Shown one piece after another: positions 49,579-56,051 of a stretch of 64,000 bases of DNA (its first letter is position 1; every line of letters begins with the position of its first letter). Source of the DNA: Mycolicibacterium litorale (GTDB taxonomy: Bacteria; Actinomycetota; Actinomycetes; Mycobacteriales; Mycobacteriaceae). The notes beneath the pieces are model-generated. The model was not told where the DNA came from. It searched no databases and saw only the letters and a list, made by a program, of their open reading frames with translations. The position numbers were made by a program, and so were the translations under genes. The stretch is from positions 2,976,001 to 3,040,000 of the forward strand of contig NZ_AP022586.1 of assembly GCF_010731695.1 (NCBI RefSeq). The letters run 5' to 3'.

Positions 49579-50820
49579 TCATACCGACGAAGCGGTCGTC
49601 GTCGCGGATGTCCTGGCGGAGTCGCCGGCCTGATAGGCGGCGGGCACCAGCCGGTCGTAGATGCGCAGCGTATCGGCCGCGACACGGTCCCATGAGTAGC
49701 GGGCGCGAGCGCGGTCGCGTCCGGCGGCGCCCAGACTCTGCCGCAGGAACTCGTCGTGGAGCAGGGTGTTGATCGATTCGGCGACCTCAACGGGGCGTTT
49801 CGGGGTGACCAGCCGACCGGTGACGTCGTGGACGACGGTGTCGAGCATTCCGCCGACGGCGGCGGCCACCACGGGGACACCGCACGCCATGGCCTCCAGG
49901 GGGACGATGCCGAACGGCTCGTACCACGGTGTGCAGGCCACGACGTCGGCCGACCGCAACAACGCGGGCATATCCGCGCGGGCCACCGCGCCCTGGAACA
50001 CCAGCCGGTCGCTGACGCCGAGTCGCTCGGCGAGGTCACGCAGCCGCCGGGCCTCCGGATCGGCCTCCACTTCGGACCGGTCGGGCCCGCCGACCAGCAC
50101 GAGTTCCGCGTCGGGAATCGCGGGCAGGGCACGGACCACCACGTCGAATCCCTTGCGCGGCACGAACCTTCCGACACTGACGACGCGGTAACGCGCGCCG
50201 CGTTCGGCGCGCGGACCGTCCGGTGTGAACAGGTCGAGGTCGACCCCGCACGGCACCACGGAGATCCGGTTGCGCGCGCGACCGAGGCGCATGAGTTCGA
50301 ACACCTCGTCGGTGCAGGTGGCCGCGACCCAGGTCGCGGTGCGGGCCACCATCGCCTCCAGCTTCAGCCGGTCCTCGGGGCTGGTGTCGAGTGCGCCCTG
50401 ATGGCGGCGTTTCACCACGCCCAGGGCATGGAACGTCTGGACCGCGGGCAGGCCGAGATGCCGGGCGGCCAGCTGGGTGGCCAGGCCGGACATCCAGAAG
50501 TGCGCGTGGGCCACATCGGGCCGGTCCGTACTCCACTGATCGTCGAGATACTGGGCGAACGGACCCATGTGGACCAGCAGTTCGTCCTTGGGCAGCGAGC
50601 GCGCGGGGCCGGCGGGCACGTGCACCACGGTGTAACCCTGCGGTGTGGTGACGCGTTCGGGAAGGTCCGCATCGTCGCGGCGGGTGTAGACGGTGACGTC
50701 GTGACCACGGCGGGCCAGCGCGGCCGACAACTCGGCGACATGGACGTTCTGCCCACCGGCGTCCACCCCGCCGAGCGCGGCCAGCGGGCTGGCGTGTTCG
50801 GACACCATTGCGATCTTCAT
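49579..50820 (-). CDS. Glycosyltransferase family 4 (MshA/sucrose synthase-like)
   Basis: 413 residues, GT-B fold: N-terminal SEHASPLAALGGVDAGGQNVHVAELSAALARRGHDVTVYTRR and HAHFWMSGL, central VPCGVDLDLFTPDG, donor site VGRFVPRKGFDVVVRAL and the EX7E motif YEPFGIVPLEAMACG. The GGVDAGGQNVHV loop is typical of phospho-inositol/sucrose-phosphate type transferases. ATG 50820 follows AGAGGAAG. It converges on the GT2 with 5 bp between stops. Confidence 0.88.
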   Translation of the reverse strand: MKIAMVSEHASPLAALGGVDAGGQNVHVAELSAALARRGHDVTVYTRRDDADLPERVTTPQGYTVVHVPAGPARSLPKDELLVHMGPFAQYLDDQWSTDRPDVAHAHFWMSGLATQLAARHLGLPAVQTFHALGVVKRRHQGALDTSPEDRLKLEAMVARTATWVAATCTDEVFELMRLGRARNRISVVPCGVDLDLFTPDGPRAERGARYRVVSVGRFVPRKGFDVVVRALPAIPDAELVLVGGPDRSEVEADPEARRLRDLAERLGVSDRLVFQGAVARADMPALLRSADVVACTPWYEPFGIVPLEAMACGVPVVAAAVGGMLDTVVHDVTGRLVTPKRPVEVAESINTLLHDEFLRQSLGAAGRDRARARYSWDRVAADTLRIYDRLVPAAYQAGDSARTSATTTASSV

Positions 50821-50840
50821 CGGCTTCCTCTCTCGCGAGG

Positions 50841-51809
50841 TCATCTGCAGCAGTCGTCGATCAACCGGTCCCAGTCGCGCAGGAACCGGTCGAGCGAGAA
50901 GTGCGCCACCGCGAAATCACGTGCCGCCTTGCCCGCGGCCCTCGCCGCGGACGGATCGGACACGAACCCTTCCAAGGCCGATGCCAGCGTCTCGACATCG
51001 GCACTCACCACCCCCGCCTCGGCGGGCACCACCAGCGGCGCCATCGTCGAAGCGACAGCCACCACGGGCATTCCCAGGAACATCGCCTCCAGCAGCGACA
51101 GGCCCAGCGACGTCCATCGCGCCGTGTGCAGGAAGACCCGGCGACGCGCCACGTCCTGCCACAGCTGCGGCCCCGGAACGTCACCCTGGGCATGCACACC
51201 CGGCCAGTCCCGCTCGGCGAGGGCGGGTGTCCCGATGCCCCACACGTCGATCGGCACGCGGGCGCCCAGCGGGGCCAGCAGATCGGTGCCGACCGTGCGC
51301 CACCGGCGCAGCGGTTCGTTGATCATCGTCGCCGCCGCCGCGATGTCACCGCGGTACCGCATGCCGGGGTCGGCGATGCCGTGGTCGATCACCATCGTGG
51401 GCGCCTTGCCGTTGTCCCACATCAACCGGTTGAAGTCGGTGACGTGGACGACGGGGATGTCACTGCGCTCGGCCAGCGGATGCACGCTGTCCACCGCGAG
51501 CGGCCGCGGCGCGTTGTGTTCGACGAAGACGGCGGGCACATCGACTCCGGGCCGGCGGCCGGTCCACCGCTCGGTCAGCTCGATCTCTTCCGGGCGCTGC
51601 AGGATCACCAGGTCGATGTCCTCGTCGCGCAGGCGGTCCGCATCGACCTCGCGCGCCTGCGGCCAATCCCGGCCGAGCAGCCCGCGGCCGTCGGCGTCCT
51701 TGGCCGCGTTCACCGGGATCAGGTACCGGTGCTCACCGGCGACCAGTGCCTGCATCCAGGAGCCGTGCACGTGCCAGGCCAGTAATGCGCGCTGCCCGAC
51801 GGACGACAT
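50841..51809 (-). CDS. Glycosyltransferase (GT-B, GT4-like)
   Basis: 322 residues. N-terminal LLAWHVHGSWMQALVAGEHRYLIPVN, then VILQRPEEI, FVEHNAPRP and the C-terminal SLGLSLLEAMFLGMPVVAVAST, the GT4 donor motif. The middle is shorter than in standard GT4 proteins. It precedes the other GT4 by 20 bp and probably shares its message. The specificity is unknown. Confidence 0.78.
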   Translation of the reverse strand: MSSVGQRALLAWHVHGSWMQALVAGEHRYLIPVNAAKDADGRGLLGRDWPQAREVDADRLRDEDIDLVILQRPEEIELTERWTGRRPGVDVPAVFVEHNAPRPLAVDSVHPLAERSDIPVVHVTDFNRLMWDNGKAPTMVIDHGIADPGMRYRGDIAAAATMINEPLRRWRTVGTDLLAPLGARVPIDVWGIGTPALAERDWPGVHAQGDVPGPQLWQDVARRRVFLHTARWTSLGLSLLEAMFLGMPVVAVASTMAPLVVPAEAGVVSADVETLASALEGFVSDPSAARAAGKAARDFAVAHFSLDRFLRDWDRLIDDCCR

Positions 51810-51915
51810 GAGGCCGACTTACCCGGGGCACTGGTCGGTAAACCTCGAACGTTAGAGATTTCGGGTTCGGTCACGAACACGTTCTCGAAGTGGACGTCAC
51901 CTGCCGAAACGTGCT

Positions 51916-51940
51916 GTTTGACGACGCCGTTGCGGGATAT
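51916..51940 (+). promoter_or_regulatory. SigF-like promoter of the SDR gene
   Basis: GTTT (51916-51919), 14-15 nt, GGGATAT (51934-51940), 10 bp before the ATG at 51950. This is near the SigF consensus GTTT-N15/17-GGGTA but with a spacing and -10 deviation. SigF control fits the stress-type neighbours. Confidence 0.4.
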
Positions 51941-51949
51941 CCGGCGGGC

Positions 51950-52807
51950 ATGGCTGATTCCGCACCGACACCCGACGCCGTCATCCCGTATCCGGGCGAG
52001 ACCTCCGACATGTCCGAACGCCCCCGCGACGAGATGCGCGACTACGTCGGTCGCGATCTGCTCGCCGGTAAACGCGCGCTGATCACCGGTGGCGACTCCG
52101 GGATCGGCCGCGCGGTCGCCGTCGCCTTCGCCAAGGAGGGCGCCGACGTGGCCATCGCCTACCTCAATGAGCAGCAGGACGCCGAGCACACCGCCGGGTT
52201 GGTGCAACAGGCCGGTCGCCGGTGTCTGATGTTGCCCGGCGACCTGGCCGAGGCGCAGCAGTGCCGCACCGTGGTCGACCGCACCGTCGCCGAGTTCGGC
52301 GGACTCGACATCGTGGTGAACAACGTCGCCTATCAGAACCCGGTCGAGTCGCTGACCGACATCACCGACGAACAGTGGCGCCACACGTTCGCGGTCAACA
52401 TCGACAGCTTCTTCCGGGTCACCAAAGCCGCGCTCGAGCACCTGCCCGAAGGCGGTGCGATCATCAACACCGCCTCCATCAACGGGTTGCGTGGGAACAA
52501 GACGCTGATCGACTACTCGGCGACCAAGGGTGCGGTGCTGGCGCTGACGTATTCGCTGGCGCAATCGCTGACAGAGCGCAAGATCCGCGTCAACTGCGTG
52601 GCGCCGGGCCCGGTGTGGACCCCGCTCATCCCGGCGACCATGGACGTCGAGAAGACCGAATCCTTCGGCGAGCAGACCCCTTTCGGCCGCGCCGCCCAGC
52701 CGGACGAGATCGCGCCGTCGTACGTGTTCTTCGCCGCCGGGCAGATGTCGTCGTACTACAGCGGCGAGGTGCTCGCGCCCATCGGGGGTGAGACGCTGCC
52801 CGGGTGA
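51950..52807 (+). CDS. Short-chain dehydrogenase of the general-stress type (YghA/YhdF-like)
   Basis: 285 residues: N-terminal extension with PYPGETSDM and LLAGKRALITGGDSGIGRAVAVAFAKEGADVAIAYL, VNNVAYQ, catalytic S/Y/K in NTASINGL..DYSATKGAV, and C-terminal PFGRAAQPDEIAPSYVFFAA. The long N-terminal arm and this end are typical of the stress-induced glucose/ribitol dehydrogenase-like SDRs. Substrate unknown. ATG 51950 is chosen; a longer frame starts at 51890. Confidence 0.87.
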   Translation: MADSAPTPDAVIPYPGETSDMSERPRDEMRDYVGRDLLAGKRALITGGDSGIGRAVAVAFAKEGADVAIAYLNEQQDAEHTAGLVQQAGRRCLMLPGDLAEAQQCRTVVDRTVAEFGGLDIVVNNVAYQNPVESLTDITDEQWRHTFAVNIDSFFRVTKAALEHLPEGGAIINTASINGLRGNKTLIDYSATKGAVLALTYSLAQSLTERKIRVNCVAPGPVWTPLIPATMDVEKTESFGEQTPFGRAAQPDEIAPSYVFFAAGQMSSYYSGEVLAPIGGETLPG

Positions 52808-52827
52808 CGCCTCCCGCGCGGCCCGCG

Positions 52828-52853
52828 GTTTCAGTGGCGCGAAGATCGGGCAC
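52828..52853 (+). promoter_or_regulatory. SigF-like promoter of the CsbD gene
   Basis: GTTT (52828-52831), 16-nt spacer, GGGCAC (52848-52853), about 38 bp before the CsbD ATG. One base off the GGGTA -10 core. Confidence 0.45.
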
Positions 52854-52890
52854 CCCGTGACCACGGGTTCGATCTAGCTGAAAGGTGAGC

Positions 52891-53127
52891 ATGACCGAGA
52901 AGAACAGTGGTCCCGAAGAAGGCATCAAGGGCGCCGTCGAAGACATCAAGGGCAAGGCCAAGGAAACGGTCGGCACCGTGGCCGGCCGTGACGACATGGT
53001 CCGCGAGGGCAAGGCCCAGCAGGACAAGGCCGATGCTCAGCAGGACGCAGCCCGCAAGGAAGCCGAGGCCGAAGCCGCCCGCGGTGGCGCCAAGGCCGCC
53101 GAAGAGCGCCAGAAGAGCGAGCAGTAA
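52891..53127 (+). CDS. CsbD family stress protein
   Basis: 78 residues, highly charged, no membrane segment: KGAVEDIKGKAKETVGTVAGRDDMVREGKAQQDKADAQQDAA is the CsbD signature, with a longer alanine/lysine/glutamate-rich helical tail. CsbD proteins are abundant under general stress (SigB in Bacillus); function unknown. AAAGGTG lies before the ATG, and a Rho-independent terminator follows the stop. Confidence 0.92.
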   Translation: MTEKNSGPEEGIKGAVEDIKGKAKETVGTVAGRDDMVREGKAQQDKADAQQDAARKEAEAEAARGGAKAAEERQKSEQ

Positions 53128-53140
53128 CCCGCACACGAAG

Positions 53141-53169
53141 AAGGCCCAGCCGAGCGGCTGGGCCTTTTT
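53141..53169 (+). terminator. Rho-independent terminator after csbD
   Basis: AAGGCCCAGCC pairs with GGCTGGGCCTT across a GAGC loop, followed by TTT. This is the cleanest intrinsic terminator in the window. Being flanked by AA and TT runs, it may serve both strands, ending the usfY-like transcript as well. Confidence 0.9.
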
Positions 53170-53179
53170 CGTTGCTGTG

Positions 53180-53488
53180 TCAGCGGGACGGCCGCTGAGG
53201 TTGGGCGTCGGGATGCTCGGCGTACCAACGCTCTTCGATGTTCTTCACGCGACGGTGCGCGATCAGGAACCAAGCGCCGGCCACCACGAACACCACGGCG
53301 GAGATGCAGCCGAGCACCACACCCACCGAGTGGTTGGAGGTGGCGTGCGCCGCCAGCGCGGCGACGAACGAGACGAGCGCCACCCCGAGCAGGATCAGCG
53401 CCGGCATGTTCTTGGTGTCCTTCATCGTCTCACCGGCGTGCGGACGGGTGGTCCGTGCGTGATCAACGGGGTCTTCTGGGGTCTTCAT
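53180..53488 (-). CDS. usfY: UsfY-like small membrane protein
   Basis: 102 residues. N-terminal DPVDHARTTRPHAGETMKDT precedes two membrane helices (about 29-47 and 55-76) and a basic, polar C-terminus. The N-terminal sequence and gene order (next to the Rv3289c-like gene and lat) identify it as UsfY, a SigF-dependent mycobacterial protein of unknown function. In M. tuberculosis it adjoins rsbW; here about 16 kb separate them. AAGGAGG precedes the ATG, and a consensus SigF promoter lies upstream. Confidence 0.8.
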   Translation of the reverse strand: MKTPEDPVDHARTTRPHAGETMKDTKNMPALILLGVALVSFVAALAAHATSNHSVGVVLGCISAVVFVVAGAWFLIAHRRVKNIEERWYAEHPDAQPQRPSR

Positions 53489-53516
53489 GGGTAATCCTCC
53501 TTCAGCACCACTACAC

Positions 53517-53542
53517 CTACCCGATGCCCGGGTGCGCGAAAC
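53517..53542 (-). promoter_or_regulatory. Consensus SigF promoter of usfY
   Basis: On the minus strand GTTT (53542-53539), a 16-nt spacer and GGGTAG (53522-53517) match the SigF consensus GTTT-N15/17-GGGTA exactly. It lies 29 bp before the usfY ATG. Confidence 0.8.
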
Positions 53543-53548
53543 GAAACG

Positions 53549-53902
53549 TCACCGGCCGGCCAGCACCGGTGCTCCGGTCACCGCGACCAGCACCATCAGT
53601 GCGATCAGCAACCACGCCGATCCCTGCCACGCCCACCAGGTGTCGGTGCGTCTGCGGTGCCCGAACGCGCGGACGAACGCGCGCACCGCACCGCCCAGCA
53701 GGATCACCGGCGCTCCGAGCGCGAGGAAGGTGCGCTGCGGTGTGCCACACGCCAGCGCATCGGCGACCGATCCACCGCAGGTGCTGACCCACACCGCGGC
53801 CACGGCCAGGAAGGCGCCGGCCAGGAGCGCGACCGCCGTCGTGAACCGCACCGCGACGCGGACGCCGCCGTCGAATCGCACATCCTGCGGATTCTGATAC
53901 AC
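53549..53902 (-). CDS. Conserved mycobacterial membrane protein (Rv3289c-like)
   Basis: About 117 residues with three predicted helices (VAVRFTTAVALLAGAFLAVAAVW, RTFLALGAPVILLGGAVRAFV, QGSAWLLIALMVLVAVTG) and two cysteines between the first two (TCGG, ACGT), possibly disulfide-bonded outside. Function unknown. The order usfY, this gene, lat matches M. tuberculosis. GTG 53902 with GGTAGGTG upstream is chosen; the frame is open to 53971. Confidence 0.75.
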   Translation of the reverse strand: MYQNPQDVRFDGGVRVAVRFTTAVALLAGAFLAVAAVWVSTCGGSVADALACGTPQRTFLALGAPVILLGGAVRAFVRAFGHRRRTDTWWAWQGSAWLLIALMVLVAVTGAPVLAGR

Positions 53903-54053
53903 CGTGCACCTACCGGACGCTCGCCTCACCACCACCGACGCAGCGGGTGTTCCCGCACGAAATCGAGACAAAACCTGCGCGGGCTGCCCGGGGATGTGGG
54001 CTCGGCGACACCGGCGTGGCCTGTCGGTCGGTGGATCTGTCGGTCGGTGGCCT

Positions 54054-54059
54054 TAGCAT
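54054..54059 (+). promoter_or_regulatory. Leaderless -10 box (TAGCAT) of the Mrr-like gene
   Basis: TAGCAT is followed by 6 nt and the GTG at 54066. It is preceded by a duplicated GTCGGTCGGTGG stretch (54023-54050). Confidence 0.55.
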
Positions 54060-54065
54060 CCGGCC

Positions 54066-54722
54066 GTGGCCCTGAGTATTCGCGTCAAGCTCTACGGCGC
54101 GCTGGGCGCGGCGGCCGGGTTGACCGTTCACCTGCTCGGCGGCCACACAGGGGTCGCTGTCGCCGCCGCAGTGGCGGTGCCACTGCTGGTCGCCCTGGCA
54201 CCGCGGTTCCTGCTCGGCGCGATCGCGGGGGCGGCCACCGCGCGGGCGGCCGAGGACGACATGTCGGGCACCGACTTCGAGGACCACATCGCGCACATCG
54301 CCCGCTCCTGCGGAGTCCCGGTGATCATGACGCCGCTGACCGGCGACTGGGGCGTGGACATCATCCTCGGCCGGCGGCCGCACCGCGTCGCCGTCCAGTG
54401 CAAACGCCAGTCACGCCCGGTTGGGGCGAGCGCGGTCCAGGAGGTGGTCGCCGGTGCACCGATGCAGGACTGTGCGCGGACCATGGTGGTGACGAACAAC
54501 GGATTCACCCCTGCCGCACGCAAACTCGCCGAACGGCACGGATGCGAACTGGTCGGTCGCGACGAACTGCCGCGGCTGCGCGCCACGATCCGCCGGATCG
54601 CGGCGCAGCCGGAGATCAGCGCAGAACCTGCCGGACCGCGTCCACCGCATCGTCGAGTTCCGCGCGAGACACCGTCAGCGCCGGACGGAACCGCACCGAA
54701 TCCGCCCCGCTGGCCAGCATGA
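54066..54722 (+). CDS. Membrane-anchored Mrr-like restriction endonuclease domain protein
   Basis: 218 residues. One or two N-terminal hydrophobic helices (about 8-55) lead to a PD-(D/E)XK nuclease domain of the Mrr family (about 67-170): GTDFEDHIAHIA, GDWGVDIIL (Asp), VAVQCKRQ (Q-x-K) and ARTMVVTNNGFTPAARKLA. It could cleave modified or foreign DNA at the membrane, as proposed for other TM-Mrr proteins. The last 107 bp overlap the 3' end of lat, tail to tail. No methylase is near. Confidence 0.85.
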   Translation: MALSIRVKLYGALGAAAGLTVHLLGGHTGVAVAAAVAVPLLVALAPRFLLGAIAGAATARAAEDDMSGTDFEDHIAHIARSCGVPVIMTPLTGDWGVDIILGRRPHRVAVQCKRQSRPVGASAVQEVVAGAPMQDCARTMVVTNNGFTPAARKLAERHGCELVGRDELPRLRATIRRIAAQPEISAEPAGPRPPHRRVPRETPSAPDGTAPNPPRWPA

Positions 54723-55947
54723 TCACCCGCCGCTCCCACAACCGGCGGATCAGGTCGTCGCGCTGGGCCGGTGTCGGGAGACTGAACGCGCACATCAGAC
54801 CGCGGCCCCGGACGTCGCGCACCCCAGCGGGGAACTCCGCGGCGAGTTGCCCGAGCCGGGCCCGGAGGTGACTGCCGGCGTGGGCGGCGCGTTCGATCAG
54901 GCCGTCGGACTCGATCACCTCCAGGATGCGCCGCGCCCGCACCATGTCGGTGAGGTTGCCGCCCCACGTCGAGTTGATGCGCGAGCTGACCGCGAACACG
55001 TTGTCGGCGACGTCGTCGACGCGACGGCCCGCCATCACCCCGCACACCTGCGTCTTCTTGCCGAACGCCACCACATCCGGGGTGATGCCCAATTGCTGGT
55101 ACGCCCAGGGGGTCCCGGTGATCCCGCACCCGGTCTGCACCTCGTCGACGATCATCAGCGCGTCGTACTCGTCGCACAGTTCGCGCATCGCCGCGAAGAA
55201 CGCAGGCCGGAAGTGCCGGTCGCCGCCCTCCCCCTGGATCGGCTCGGCGATGAAGCACGCGATGTCGTGCCGATGGGCCTCGAACGCGGCGCGCGCCTGA
55301 CGCAGCGACTCGGCCTCGATGTCCGCCATCGCGGCGTCGTCCAGGCCGGGCCGCAGGTATGGCGCGTCGATACGCGGCCAGTCGAACTTGGGGAACCGCG
55401 CCACCTTGTTCGGATCGGTGTTGGTCAGCGACAGCGTGTACCCGCTGCGGCCGTGGAACGCGTCGCGCAGGTGCAGGACACGGGTGCCGAGATCCGGCGA
55501 CAGGCCGCGGGATTCGTTGAGCCTGCTCTTCCAGTCGAACGCCACCTTGAGTGCGTTCTCCACCGCCAGCGCCCCGCCGTCGACGAAGAACAGGTGCGGC
55601 AGCGCGGGATCGCCCAGCACCCGCGCGAACGTGTCGACGAACCGTGCCATCGGCACTGAATAGACGTCGGAGTTGCTCGGCTTGTTCACCGCGGCCTGCG
55701 CGAGTTCGGCACGGAACCGGTCGTCGGCGAGCGCGGGATGGTTCATCCCCAATGCCGATGATGCGAAGAACGTGAACATGTCGAGATAGCGCTCACCGGT
55801 GCGGGCGTCGACGAGGTAGGAGCCCGAGGACCGCTCGAGGTCGAGCACCAGGTCGAGACCGTCGGCGAGGATGCTGCGGGCCAGCACCTCGTGCACGTCG
55901 GCCGGCATGACGGCGGGTACGGCAGCACGCGTCAACATATCGGTCAT
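54616..55947 (-). CDS. lat: L-lysine 6-transaminase Lat
   Basis: 443 residues, class III PLP aminotransferase: GSYLVDARTGERYLDMFTFFASSALGMNHP, FVDGGALAVENALKVAFDWK, FIAEPIQGEGGDRH, LMIVDEVQTGCG and the PLP lysine region VAFGKKTQVCG. It moves the epsilon-amino group of lysine to 2-oxoglutarate, giving 2-aminoadipate 6-semialdehyde, which the dehydrogenase at 61.3 kb would oxidise. In mycobacteria lat is controlled by the Lrp-type protein encoded nearby and induced in starvation. The ATG is preceded by a leaderless promoter box. Confidence 0.95.
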   Translation of the reverse strand: MTDMLTRAAVPAVMPADVHEVLARSILADGLDLVLDLERSSGSYLVDARTGERYLDMFTFFASSALGMNHPALADDRFRAELAQAAVNKPSNSDVYSVPMARFVDTFARVLGDPALPHLFFVDGGALAVENALKVAFDWKSRLNESRGLSPDLGTRVLHLRDAFHGRSGYTLSLTNTDPNKVARFPKFDWPRIDAPYLRPGLDDAAMADIEAESLRQARAAFEAHRHDIACFIAEPIQGEGGDRHFRPAFFAAMRELCDEYDALMIVDEVQTGCGITGTPWAYQQLGITPDVVAFGKKTQVCGVMAGRRVDDVADNVFAVSSRINSTWGGNLTDMVRARRILEVIESDGLIERAAHAGSHLRARLGQLAAEFPAGVRDVRGRGLMCAFSLPTPAQRDDLIRRLWERRVIMLASGADSVRFRPALTVSRAELDDAVDAVRQVLR

Positions 55948-55953
55948 GGGTGG

Positions 55954-55959
55954 ATCTTA
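55954..55959 (-). promoter_or_regulatory. Leaderless -10 box (TAAGAT) of lat
   Basis: On the minus strand TAAGAT is followed by 6 nt and the ATG at 55947. The surrounding sequence is A+T-rich. Confidence 0.6.
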
Positions 55960-56051
55960 TCGGAATTTTTACGGCTATGCGCACCTGTTACGCGATACCT
56001 TCCTATTGACGTGCGCGTGTGGCGGCGGTTCTGCGCGGGTAAGGCGGAAGG

